A stretch of 64,000 nt of DNA from Isoptericola jiangsuensis (GTDB lineage Bacteria; Actinomycetota; Actinomycetes; Actinomycetales; Cellulomonadaceae). Position 1 is the first letter of the stretch. Every line of letters begins with the position of its first letter. The stretch is taken from NCBI RefSeq assembly GCF_002563715.1, contig NZ_PDJJ01000001.1, forward strand, positions 3,844,001 through 3,908,000, given 5' to 3'. Made by a program: the position numbers and the translations under genes. Under the pieces are notes generated by a model, which was not told the DNA's origin, did no database searches, and saw nothing but the letters and a program-made list of their open reading frames with translations. Shown here piece by piece: positions 1-7,566 of this stretch.

Positions 1-1
1 C

Positions 2-625
2 GCCGCGGCGGGGATCGACGTGTACGTGCACGCCCCGTACGTCATCAACGTGGCGTCCCCCAACAACCGCATCCGCATCCCCAGCCGCAAGCTGCTGCAG
101 CAGGTCATGACGCGGGCGGGCGAGATCGGCGCGAAGGGCGTCGTGGTGCACGGCGGTCACGTCACCGCGAAGGACGACCCCGCGACCGGGTTCGACAACT
201 GGCGCAAGGCGATCGACGCCCTCGAGACGGACGTGCCCGTGCTGGTGGAGAACACCGCGGGCGGCGACTTCTCCATGGCGCGCCGCCTGGACCGCATCGA
301 GCAGCTCTGGGCCGCGATCCAGCAGGCCGACGGCGGCTCCGACGTCGGCTTCACCCTGGACACGTGCCACGCGTGGGCCGGCGGCATCGACCTCGCCACC
401 GCCGTCGCGGACGTCCGCGCCATCACAGGCCGCATCGACCTGGTGCACGCCAACGACTCCCGCGACGCCGCGGGGTCGGGCGCCGACCGCCACACCAACT
501 TCGGCGTCGGCGAGATCCCGGACGACCTGCTCGTCGGCGTCGTCCGTGACGCCGGCGCGCCCGTCATCTGCGAGACCAAGGGCGACGTCGCCACGGACAT
601 CACCTGGCTGCGCGACCGTCTCTGA
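2..625 (+). CDS. nfo: Deoxyribonuclease IV (AP endonuclease, Nfo family), 5' truncated by window edge
   Basis: Hydrolyses the phosphodiester 5' of abasic sites in DNA base-excision repair; a cytoplasmic TIM-barrel enzyme with a trinuclear zinc site. The visible 207 residues read in frame from the window edge. They contain [11 protein letters not shown] near the start, the metal-ligand segment VHGGH, the ENTAGG strand, [10 protein letters not shown], and [20 protein letters not shown] with the D-x-H zinc motif, ending in CETKGD. These are the hallmark segments of the family in the expected order. The N-terminal part (about 80 residues of a usual ~280) lies outside the window. It is followed by a repeat-rich intergenic element rather than another gene on this strand. 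Confidence 0.93.
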   Translation, partial: AAAGIDVYVHAPYVINVASPNNRIRIPSRKLLQQVMTRAGEIGAKGVVVHGGHVTAKDDPATGFDNWRKAIDALETDVPVLVENTAGGDFSMARRLDRIEQLWAAIQQADGGSDVGFTLDTCHAWAGGIDLATAVADVRAITGRIDLVHANDSRDAAGSGADRHTNFGVGEIPDDLLVGVVRDAGAPVICETKGDVATDITWLRDRL

Positions 626-640
626 GCAGACCAGGCACCA

Positions 641-720
641 CCGCGACTCAGCGCAACTTCCCGCGACTCAGCGCATACCTGCGCGACTCAGCGCACGCCG
701 GCGCGACTCAGCACAGGATC
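641..720 (+). repeat. Left arm of repeat element I: four 20-bp tandem units
   Basis: Four consecutive units start at 641, 661, 681 and 701. Each carries the core GCGACTCAGCGCA, followed by about seven variable bases. The period is exactly 20 bp. The last unit is slightly decayed (CAGCACA). A further degenerate copy (GCGAGTCGGCGC) is at 762-773. The short ORFs crossing this stretch are translations of the repeat and do not look like genes. Confidence 0.9.
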
Positions 721-950
721 CCGGACGCCTGCCGTGAAGACGCGACAACCTCCACGACTGTGCGAGTCGGCGCCCTCTGCGGGAGCCGGCGCGACGAGCG
801 CCGACGCGGCGCGCGGCTCGAGGACCCGGCGCGACCGGGACACGGCGCGGCGCCGCTCCACGCGAACCGGATCGGCGCGCCCACCGTCCCGCGACACCAT
901 CCGACGCCGAGGCCTGGCACTCCGAGGTCCGCACCTCGGATCCCGACGAC

Positions 951-1052
951 GAAGGACGCCGGAGGTCGCCGCGCGTCGTCGTCCGACCCGAAGTGGAGGG
1001 CGCCCTGCGCCCGTGAACGCGACGACGCGCGGCGTCCTCCGACGTCCGGCAC
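951..1052. other. Conserved hairpin core of repeat element I
   Basis: About 100 bp recur, inverted, at 7162-7262. The arms GGAGGTCGCCGCGCG (961-975) and CGCGCGGCGTCCTCC (1026-1040) pair at 14 of 15 positions, and a 13-bp perfect stem (968-980 with 1021-1033) sits inside. The roughly 40-nt apical segment (981-1020), containing the palindrome AGGGCGCCCT, is almost identical in both copies while the stem bases differ. A small separate hairpin, CCGAGGT/ACCTCGG, lies at 922-939. The rest of 721-950 shows no gene that I recognise. Function unknown: it could be a structured RNA, a protein-bound DNA hairpin, or the body of a small non-autonomous mobile element. Confidence 0.7.
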
Positions 1053-1060
1053 CTGAAAGC

Positions 1061-1140
1061 GCGCTGACTCGCGCCGCCTTGCGCTGACTCGCCGGAAGTC
1101 GCGCTGACTCGCGGGACGCCGCGCCGGGTCGCGGCGGCGG
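1061..1140 (-). repeat. Right arm of repeat element I: inverted 20-bp units
   Basis: Units begin at 1061, 1081 and 1101 with GCGCTGACTCGC, the opposite orientation to the left arm. A decayed fourth unit (GCGCCGGGTCGC) is at 1121. The spacing is again exactly 20 bp. The array ends within a few bases of the stop codon of the response-regulator gene, so the element fills the whole convergent gap between that gene and nfo. Confidence 0.85.
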
Positions 1141-1143
1141 GCG

Positions 1144-1809
1144 CTACGCGCTCAGCCCGGCGTCGTGGACCGTGATGGCGGCCTGGACGCGGTTGGCGGC
1201 GCCCAGCTTGTCGAGGATGCGGGACAGGTGCGTCTTCACGGTGGGGACGCTCATGTAGAGCTCGGCGGCGATCTCCGCGTTGGACAGCCCGCGCGACAGG
1301 ACGACGGCGACCTCTCGTTCCCGGTCGGTCAGCGAGGCGACGCGCCGCGCGGCGGAGCCGGGACGCCGCGCCGGGTCGGGGACCTCGACGGACACGCGGG
1401 CGATGAGCTGGGTCATGACGGACGGGGAGAGGGTGGGTTCGCCGGCGGCGGCGGCGAGGACGGCGGCGACGAGGCGTTCGGGCGGGGTGTCCTTGAGCAG
1501 GAACCCGGCGGCGCCGGCGCGGAGCGCCTGCAGGACCATGTCGTCGGTGTCGAACGTCGTCAGGACGATGACGCGGGGCGCGTCGGGGAGCGCGACGACG
1601 TGGCGGGTCGCCTCCAGCCCGTCGAGGCGGGGCATGCGGATGTCCATGAGGACGACGTCGGGGCGGTGCCGGCGGACGACGTCGACGGCGTCGGCCCCGT
1701 CGGCGGCGTCCGCGACGACGTCGATGTCGGGGGAGCCGCCGAGGATGAGCCGCAGCCCGGCCCGGACGAGCGCGTCGTCGTCGACGACCACGACCTTCAC
1801 CACGTTCAT
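1144..1809 (-). CDS. NarL/LuxR-family response regulator
   Basis: DNA-binding output protein of the two-component system formed with the adjacent kinase. The 221-residue protein has an N-terminal receiver domain with the acidic pair VVDDD, the phosphoacceptor D56 in VVLMDIRMP, the switch threonines in VLTTFD, and the conserved lysine in GFLLKD. A C-terminal LuxR helix-turn-helix follows (SLTDREREVAVVLSRGLSN, then VPTVKTHLSRILDKL). The ATG at 1809 overlaps the kinase stop in an ATGA arrangement, which supports this start over the in-frame ATG at 1827. The divergent ABC transporter at 3224-4941 is the probable target, as in many actinobacterial sensor/exporter pairs; this is inference. Confidence 0.93.
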   Translation of the reverse strand: MNVVKVVVVDDDALVRAGLRLILGGSPDIDVVADAADGADAVDVVRRHRPDVVLMDIRMPRLDGLEATRHVVALPDAPRVIVLTTFDTDDMVLQALRAGAAGFLLKDTPPERLVAAVLAAAAGEPTLSPSVMTQLIARVSVEVPDPARRPGSAARRVASLTDREREVAVVLSRGLSNAEIAAELYMSVPTVKTHLSRILDKLGAANRVQAAITVHDAGLSA

Positions 1810-3062
1810 GCGGTCCACGGTAGCCATGCCTGCACGACGAAGCGGCCGTCCGCGTCGCGGGCGGTGAGGGTACCGCCGCCGAGCTCGGCGCGCTCCATGA
1901 GGCCGAGGAGACCGAGGCCGGAGGACGGGGGGCGGGTGGTGTCGTCGGCGGGTTCCCGGGCGGGGGTGGCGTTGGAGACGGTGATCCACAGCCCCTGGCC
2001 GGGTGCGCCGCGCAGCACGACGGAGGCGGTGACGCCGGGGGCGTGCTTGCGCACGTTGGTCAGGGCTTCCTGGACGATGCGGTAGGCGCTGCGGGAGATG
2101 GCGACGGGCAGCGCCTCGACGCCGGGCACCCGGTCGGTGACGCGGACCGGGGTCCCGGCGGCGGTGGTCGCGGCGACGAGCTCGTCGAGGTCCGCGAGGG
2201 TGGGCTGGGGCCGTTCGGGCCGCGGGTCGTCGGTGGTGCCGCCCGCCGTGGGGCCGTCGAGCCCGCGCAGCACCCCGAGGACCTCCCGGAGCTCCCCGAG
2301 GGCCTCGTGGGCGGAGTCGCGGACGAGGGCGGCGGTCTCGGCGACCTGTGCGGGCGGCAGGTCGGTGCGGTAGGCGAGGGCGCCGGCGTGCATGGCGACG
2401 AGCGACATGCGGTGCGCGAGGACGTCGTGCATCTCGCGGGCGATGCGGGCGCGTTCGTTGGCGCGGGCCTGCGCGACGCGGCCGGCCTGCTCGCGCTCGG
2501 CGGTCGCGATCCGCTCGTACAGGGAGGCGATGTGCTCCCGGCGGAGCCCGATGTAGGCGCCGATCCAGACGAGGAGCGCGAAGAACGCGACGCCGAGGAG
2601 GGTCTCGGTGACCGGTGCGGGGTCGGTCGTGGGGTACAGCTGCCCGTACGTCCAGCCCGCGACGGTGAACACGGCGGCGACGGCGAGGATCCGCCACCAG
2701 CGACGGTGGGTGGCCAGCGACACGATCGCCAGCGTGATCGGCCCGACCGCGAACGCGGAGACGGCGCCCGCAGCGGACACGACGAGCGCCACCGTCGTCG
2801 GGAAGCGGTGCCGCAGCAGTACGGCGCCGAAGCACAGCACCCCGAGCGCGATGTCGAGCGCGAGCTGCCCGCCCGTCATCGCCATGCGTCCTTCGTCGAT
2901 CTCCACGAGGACGAAGCCGGTGGCCGTCAGGCTGAAGAGCAGCGCGAGCCCGAGCCGCCACGTCTCCGCCCAGGCCCTCCTGAGCCTCGTCCGACGTCCA
3001 TCCGGACGCGGCCCGGGCACGGCGGCGAGGTCCGGGTGGGGCACGTCGGTCGGGTCGGTCAC
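1806..3062 (-). CDS. Sensor histidine kinase, HisKA_3 (NarX/DesK-like) type
   Basis: Membrane sensor that autophosphorylates and controls the overlapping response-regulator gene. After a short cytosolic N-terminus there are several hydrophobic membrane segments, a short linker helix, the dimerisation/phosphoacceptor box REMHDVLAHRMS (the histidine of MHD), and a C-terminal HATPase_c domain with EALTNVRKHAPG and the G-box GLGLLGLMERAE. The stop TGA overlaps the regulator's ATG by four bases. A GTG at 3062 is used here. An in-frame ATG at 3128 would add 22 residues, but its only purine-rich upstream run touches the start codon with no spacer, so it is less likely. No extracellular sensing domain of note is present; the signal is probably membrane-derived. 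Confidence 0.9.
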   Translation of the reverse strand: MTDPTDVPHPDLAAVPGPRPDGRRTRLRRAWAETWRLGLALLFSLTATGFVLVEIDEGRMAMTGGQLALDIALGVLCFGAVLLRHRFPTTVALVVSAAGAVSAFAVGPITLAIVSLATHRRWWRILAVAAVFTVAGWTYGQLYPTTDPAPVTETLLGVAFFALLVWIGAYIGLRREHIASLYERIATAEREQAGRVAQARANERARIAREMHDVLAHRMSLVAMHAGALAYRTDLPPAQVAETAALVRDSAHEALGELREVLGVLRGLDGPTAGGTTDDPRPERPQPTLADLDELVAATTAAGTPVRVTDRVPGVEALPVAISRSAYRIVQEALTNVRKHAPGVTASVVLRGAPGQGLWITVSNATPAREPADDTTRPPSSGLGLLGLMERAELGGGTLTARDADGRFVVQAWLPWTA

Positions 3063-3223
3063 GCCGCGAGCGTAGGACGGACGCCGCGGCCCGGCATCCG
3101 CCGTCGGGCTCGCCGCACCGGACGCCATCCTCCGAAAGGATGACGCGGCTCCATCCGACCGACGGACCAGGACCCGCCGTCCGGGCGATCCGCCAGAACC
3201 CCCGCCACCGGCAGGGTGGAGCC

Positions 3224-4123
3224 ATGATCACCGTGGAGCACCTGACCAAGAGGTACGGGCCGGTCCTGGCCGTGGACGACGTGTCGTTCACCGCCGAGCC
3301 GGGACTCGTCACCGGCTTCCTCGGCCCGAACGGGGCCGGCAAGTCGACGACCATGCGCATGATGTGCGGCCTCACCCCGGCCTCGTCGGGCTCGACGCGC
3401 ATCCTCGGGCTGCCGTACGCGGCGCTCACCAACCCGGGCCGCCGGGTCGGCGTCCTGCTGGACGCCTCCGCGCAGCACGCGGGACGCACCGGCCGGGAGG
3501 TCCTCTCCCTGGCCGCGCTGCTCACCGGGGTGGGCCGCTCCCGCGTGGACGAGGTCCTGGACGTCGTGGGCCTGACGACGGCGGAGGCGTCGCGGCGCGT
3601 CGGCACGTTCTCGCTCGGCATGCGGCAGCGCCTCGGCATCGCGGGCGCCCTGCTCGGCGACCCGGAGGTCCTGATCCTCGACGAGCCCGCCAACGGCCTC
3701 GACCCGGCGGGCATCCGCTGGATGCGCGACCTGCTGCGCGGCTTCGCGGCCGACGGCGGGACCGTCCTGCTGTCGTCGCACCTGCTGGGCGAGATCGAGC
3801 AGGTCGCGGACCGCATCGTCGTCATCGGCCGTGGACGGATCGTCGCGGACGGCACGAAGGACGAGCTGCTGCGCGCCGCCGGCACCTACGTCCGCTCCAC
3901 CGACGACGCCGCCCTGGCCGCCGCGCTGCGCGCCGCCGGGACCGACGTCGAGCACCGCACGGGCGGCGGGCTCGTCGCCACCGCCGACACCGAGCACGTC
4001 GCCCGCACCGCAGCCGCCGCCGGCGTCGTCGTCGTCGAGCTCCGGGAGGCGTCGTCGCGCGGCCTGGAGGAGCTGTTCCTCGAGCTCACCGCGGACCACG
4101 CCCGTGAGGAGGTGTCGGCATGA
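3224..4123 (+). CDS. ABC transporter ATP-binding protein (ABC-2 exporter family)
   Basis: Nucleotide-binding subunit of an export system with the permease that overlaps its 3' end. About 299 residues. Walker A is GPNGAGKST, the signature is FSLGMRQRLG, Walker B is VLILDEPANGLD, and the H-loop is LSSHLLGE. After residue ~215 comes the variable C-terminal extension common in drug and lantibiotic exporters of this family. The ATG is preceded by GGGTGGA at good spacing. Start and stop overlaps (ATGA at 4120-4123) indicate translational coupling with the permease. It is divergent from the two-component system, which probably controls it. Confidence 0.93.
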   Translation: MITVEHLTKRYGPVLAVDDVSFTAEPGLVTGFLGPNGAGKSTTMRMMCGLTPASSGSTRILGLPYAALTNPGRRVGVLLDASAQHAGRTGREVLSLAALLTGVGRSRVDEVLDVVGLTTAEASRRVGTFSLGMRQRLGIAGALLGDPEVLILDEPANGLDPAGIRWMRDLLRGFAADGGTVLLSSHLLGEIEQVADRIVVIGRGRIVADGTKDELLRAAGTYVRSTDDAALAAALRAAGTDVEHRTGGGLVATADTEHVARTAAAAGVVVVELREASSRGLEELFLELTADHAREEVSA

Positions 4124-4941
4124 CCGCCCTCGACCCGACCCTGGCCCGCCCCACCCTCACCAGCCGCAGCGACGTCCCGGCCGTCACGTTCGGACGCCTC
4201 GTCGTCGTCGAGTGGCGCAAGCAGCTCGACACGCGTGCCGGCCGCTGGCTGCTCGTCGTCATCGCCGCCGTCACCGCGACCGTCATGATCATCATGGGCG
4301 CCGTCGGCGACGGCGACGTCCCCTTCGAGGCGTTCGTCATCGGCAGCTCCACACCGCTCGCGATGCTGCTGCCCATCGTCGCGATCCTCGCCGCGACGTC
4401 CGAGTGGTCGCAGCGCACCGCCCTGACCACGTTCACCCTGGAGCCCCGGCGGCTGCGCGTCGTCGGCGCGAAGGCCGTGTCCGCCGTCGGCTCCGGCGTC
4501 GCGTTCTACGCCGTCGCCGTCGGCATCGCCGCCCTCGCCCACCTGTGGGTCGTGACGTTCCGTGACGCCACCCCCGACTGGAGCGTCGGCACCGTCACCT
4601 GGGGCACGCTGCTCATGGTCGTCCTGTGGATGCTCGGCGGCATCGCGTTCGGTCTCGCGTTCCTCAGCACCCCGGCCGCGATCGTCACCTACCTCGTGCT
4701 GCCCGTCGTGGTGAGCACGATCGCGGTGTTCGTCACCGCGTGGGCGGACGTGTGGCCGTGGATCGACCTGTCGACCGCGAGCGCCCCCCTCCTGACCGAC
4801 CCGGCGGTCGCGGCACAGGCCGGCATGTCGACCGGTGGGGAGATGTGGGCGCAGATCGCCACGTCGGCCCTCATCTGGGTGGGCGTGCCCCTGGCCGTGG
4901 GCGTGACCCGCGTGCTGCGCGGGGAGATCAAGACGGCCTGA
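4120..4941 (+). CDS. ABC-2 type membrane permease
   Basis: Membrane partner of the preceding ATPase, with 273 residues. A cytosolic N-terminus of about 35 residues ends in VVEWRKQLDTRAGRWLL, the typical elbow of ABC-2 permeases. Six hydrophobic segments follow, among them LLVVIAAVTATVMIIMG and IAFGLAFLSTPAAIVTYLV. The segment ATSEWSQRTALTTFTLEPRR between helices 2 and 3 is a family hallmark. The ATG overlaps the ATPase stop by four bases. The substrate cannot be read from sequence. The gene ends before a strong bidirectional hairpin. Confidence 0.9.
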   Translation: MTALDPTLARPTLTSRSDVPAVTFGRLVVVEWRKQLDTRAGRWLLVVIAAVTATVMIIMGAVGDGDVPFEAFVIGSSTPLAMLLPIVAILAATSEWSQRTALTTFTLEPRRLRVVGAKAVSAVGSGVAFYAVAVGIAALAHLWVVTFRDATPDWSVGTVTWGTLLMVVLWMLGGIAFGLAFLSTPAAIVTYLVLPVVVSTIAVFVTAWADVWPWIDLSTASAPLLTDPAVAAQAGMSTGGEMWAQIATSALIWVGVPLAVGVTRVLRGEIKTA

Positions 4942-4957
4942 CGCCCGCCGGGCCGCC

Positions 4958-5020
4958 CGACGAGCGTGCCGGCGCCTTCCTCTTCCGCCCGGGACGGGAA
5001 GAGCGCCGGCACGCTCGTCG
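4958..5020. terminator. Bidirectional hairpin between convergent permease and antiporter genes
   Basis: An 18-bp perfect outer stem (4958-4975 with 5003-5020) is followed, after a 5-base bulge on the left arm, by a six-base inner stem TCTTCC/GGAAGA (4981-4986 with 4997-5002). There is no long T-run, as is common in high-GC actinobacteria. It lies between two convergent stops (4941 and 5096), so it can serve both transcripts. Confidence 0.8.
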
Positions 5021-5095
5021 CGTTCCACCGGGCGACACCCGGCGGGTCGACGACGACGGCACCCGACCGCCGGGTCGTCCGGTGTCGCACCAGGA

Positions 5096-6970
5096 TCAGG
5101 GCGACTCGCCGCGCATCTCGACCGCGATCTGCTCCGCGTCCAGCAGGTCCAACGCCCGCGACAGCAGCGCCGAGTCGAACGTGCCGTCCGCCCGCGCCCG
5201 CAGCAGCGCCGCCCGCTGCGCCTCGATCACCCGCACCCGCAGCTCGAAGAACTGCGCCGACAGCCCCGCCGACCGCGCCGCGTCCTCGTCCCGCTCCGAC
5301 TCCTCCCGCACCACCGCACCCCGCACCGTCGCCACCACGTCCGGGTCGTACGGCGACCCGTCCACCCGCACCGGCCCCCCGTCCAACAGGTCCGCCGCCG
5401 CGTCGTGCACCACCACCCGCAGGCCCGCCGCGTGCTCCGCCGCCGTCGGCGGCTCCACCCCCGCCAGACCCAGGCGCCGCACCACCCACGGCAGCGTGCC
5501 GCCCTGCACCAGCAACGTGCCCGCCGCCACCCCGAACGCCACCAGCACCAGCAGCGACCGCTGCGGGAAGTCCGCCGGGAGAGTCTGCGCCGCCGCCAAC
5601 GTCACCACCCCACGCATCCCCGCCCACACCAGCACCACACCCTCCCGCGGACCCAACGGCGCCGCCGCCAGATAGTCGATGTCCGCCACCCGGCGTGTGA
5701 TGCGCCGGCTGAACCGCTCGATGCGCGCCAGCAGCCGCTCCCCACCGCCGTCCTCGCCCACCCCCGGGCGACGGCGCGGCCGGTCCTGGTCCTCCCCCCG
5801 CTGCAGCCGCTCCTCCTCGTGGGCCCGACGCCGCGACTCCGTGTCCTGCGGCCACGCCGACCGCAGCACCTCCAACGCCTCGTCCGACGTCATCGACCGC
5901 GACGGGTCGTGCGCCGACAGCTTCGCGTCCAGCCGGTCCTGCATCGTCGCCAACGTGCCCCGCAGCTGTTCGCCCCGCCGACGCCGCAGCGCCAGCCAGC
6001 GCAGCAGCGGCAGCACGAACGCCGCCCGCACCAGCACCACGCCGAACGCCGCCACCACCGCCACACCCAACGCCCGCCACAACGACCCGTGCTCCTCCTG
6101 CACGTCCGTCACCAGCGCGAAGAACTGCAGACCCATCACCAGGAACAGGGCACCCTCCAGCAGCCCCTCCACCGTGCGCCAGTTCACCTTCTCCGCCGAC
6201 CGCACCTGCGGCGTCAGGTACCGCGCCGACAGGGTGCCCGTCACCAGCCCCGCCGTCACCGACGCCACGATCCCCGACGCCTCCAACGCCTCCGCCGGCC
6301 AGTACGCCGCGAACGGCACCAGGAACGACACACCGGTGGACAACGCCGGCGTCGGCAGCCGACGCCGCACCCGCAGACCCAGCAGCCCCACCACCACGCC
6401 GCTCACCACCGCCACCGCGACCGCCCACACGAAGTCCCCCACCACCGACCAGAACGACACGCTCGCCGCCGTCGCCGCCACCGCCGACCGCAGCAGCACC
6501 AGCGACGTCGCGTCGTTCAGCAGCCCCTCGCCGTCCAGCACCGTCACCACCCGCGCCGGCGCACCCAGCCGCTTGATGATCGACGTCGCCACCGCGTCCG
6601 TCGGGCTCACGATCGCCCCCAGCGCGATCCCCGCCGCCAGGTCCAGGCCCGGGATCATCCACGCGAACACGAAGCCCAGACCCACCGCCGACACCACCAC
6701 CAGCAGCACGCTCAACCCCGAGATCGCCCCGAAGTCACGCCGGAAGTCCATCGACGGGAACGACGCCGCCGCCGCGTACAGCAGGGCGGGCAGCACCCCC
6801 GCGAGGATGATCTCCGGCTCCACCTCCCACGCCGGCACCGCCGGGAGGAAGCTCACCCCCAACCCGATCAGCACCAGCACCAACGGCGCACCCACCCCCG
6901 CGCGGGGGGCGAGGGCTGACACGGCGATGATCACGGCGACGGACGCGACCGCCACCAGCATGACGTCCAT
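5096..6970 (-). CDS. Na+/H+ antiporter (CPA1, NhaP/NHE family)
   Basis: Cation/proton antiporter of the cytoplasmic membrane for pH and sodium homeostasis; 624 residues. The N-terminal ~330 residues form the transport domain with about a dozen hydrophobic segments. It contains LGAIVSPTDAVATS (helix-5 region) and GEGLLNDATSLVLL, which includes the conserved ND pair. The core resumes after a charged cytosolic insertion (residues ~335-430, RRR/E/D-rich) with VLVWAGMRGVVTLAAAQTLP, and ends in a cytosolic helical tail. The ATG at 6970 is chosen; a GTG nine bases upstream is an alternative. Repeat element II begins about 50 bp upstream, so the promoter must lie in or next to it. Confidence 0.92.
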   Translation of the reverse strand: MDVMLVAVASVAVIIAVSALAPRAGVGAPLVLVLIGLGVSFLPAVPAWEVEPEIILAGVLPALLYAAAASFPSMDFRRDFGAISGLSVLLVVVSAVGLGFVFAWMIPGLDLAAGIALGAIVSPTDAVATSIIKRLGAPARVVTVLDGEGLLNDATSLVLLRSAVAATAASVSFWSVVGDFVWAVAVAVVSGVVVGLLGLRVRRRLPTPALSTGVSFLVPFAAYWPAEALEASGIVASVTAGLVTGTLSARYLTPQVRSAEKVNWRTVEGLLEGALFLVMGLQFFALVTDVQEEHGSLWRALGVAVVAAFGVVLVRAAFVLPLLRWLALRRRRGEQLRGTLATMQDRLDAKLSAHDPSRSMTSDEALEVLRSAWPQDTESRRRAHEEERLQRGEDQDRPRRRPGVGEDGGGERLLARIERFSRRITRRVADIDYLAAAPLGPREGVVLVWAGMRGVVTLAAAQTLPADFPQRSLLVLVAFGVAAGTLLVQGGTLPWVVRRLGLAGVEPPTAAEHAAGLRVVVHDAAADLLDGGPVRVDGSPYDPDVVATVRGAVVREESERDEDAARSAGLSAQFFELRVRVIEAQRAALLRARADGTFDSALLSRALDLLDAEQIAVEMRGESP

Positions 6971-7018
6971 GCACCTCACCGTAGGTGGGCGCTACCTGTG
7001 GTGCGGGCCGGCGCCGCC

Positions 7019-7152
7019 GCGAGTCAGCGCGGATTCCCGCGAGTCAGCGCTGGCTCCCGCGAGTCAGCGTGGATCCCCGCGAGTCAGCGTGGATCCCCGC
7101 GAGTCAGCGCGGATCCCCGCGAGTCAGCGCTCGGTCGCGCGAGTCAGCGTGG
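7019..7152 (+). repeat. Left arm of repeat element II: seven 20-bp tandem units
   Basis: The core GCGAGTCAGCG recurs with its GAGTCAGCG part at 7021, 7041, 7061, 7081, 7101, 7121 and 7141. The period is exactly 20 bp, with a semi-conserved spacer resembling GGATCCCC. It matches the left arm of element I except for the central base (GAG for GAC). The arm lies directly upstream of the antiporter start codon. Confidence 0.92.
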
Positions 7153-7161
7153 CGCGGTCGG

Positions 7162-7262
7162 GTTCCGGACGTGCGAGGGGGCCGCGCGCCGTCGCGTTCA
7201 CGGGCGCAGGGCGCCCTCCACTTCGGGTCTGACGACGACGCGCGGCCCCCTCCCACGTCCTT
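7162..7262. other. Conserved hairpin core of repeat element II (inverted copy of 951-1052)
   Basis: Reverse-complement homologue of the core in element I. The arms CGAGGGGGCCGCGCG (7174-7188) and CGCGCGGCCCCCTCC (7239-7253) pair almost fully. Compared with element I, one stem pair is exchanged on both arms (C-G against G-C) while pairing is kept, and the ~40-nt apical segment is nearly identical. A further 6-bp hairpin (GCAACC/GGTTGC, 7289-7310) lies between the core and the right arm. No gene is recognisable in 6980-7566. Confidence 0.7.
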
Positions 7263-7315
7263 TCAGCGTCGCGTCCGATGTCGGTCCCGCAACCAGCACT
7301 GACCGGTTGCACTTT

Positions 7316-7560
7316 GCGCAGACTCGCGCGCAACTGCGCTGAGTCGCGTCGGCGAGCGCTGAGTCGCGGGAGCCTGCGCTGAGTCGTGGGGCGGGGCGCT
7401 GAGTCGGGCGGCCGTGCGCTGAGTCGCGTCGGTGAGCGCTGACTCGCGGGAGCCTGCACTGACTCGCGGGGATCAACGCTGACTCGCGGGAGCCCGTGCT
7501 GAGTCGCGGAAATCCGTGCTGACTCGCGGGACCGCGCGCTGAGTCGTGGGGCGGGGCGTC
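7316..7560 (-). repeat. Right arm of repeat element II: twelve inverted 20-bp units
   Basis: Twelve units with GASTCGC at 7321, 7341 and so on to 7541 keep strict 20-bp phase. The consensus is GCGCTGASTCGCGGG, where S is C or G, plus a short variable spacer. The first unit (GCGCAGACTCGC) is decayed. The array ends about seven bases before the stop codon of the nuclease gene. Both central-base variants occur here, which links the arrays of elements I and II. Confidence 0.92.
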
Positions 7561-7566
7561 AGCAGC

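Noticed and set aside
3063-3128. Upstream ATG (3128) for the histidine kinase
   Set aside because: The purine-rich run directly abuts the ATG with no spacer, and the added residues are uninformative. Kept only as an alternative.
1144-3885. 913-codon minus-strand ORF joining the response regulator with sequence opposite the ABC transporter
   Set aside because: Only its last ~221 codons are homologous to anything. The rest lies out of frame over the kinase gene and antisense to the ATPase gene.
6985-7476. Several ORFs of 70-114 codons over the repeat arrays, with translations rich in RESA/ASQR/RVSA motifs
   Set aside because: Their periodicity comes from the 20-bp DNA repeat read in different frames; they lack ribosome-binding sites and resemble no protein family. 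The same holds for ORFs at 668-1087.
7316-7560. CRISPR array
   Set aside because: The unit is 20 bp with only ~7 variable bases; there are no spacers of CRISPR length, no leader and no cas gene.
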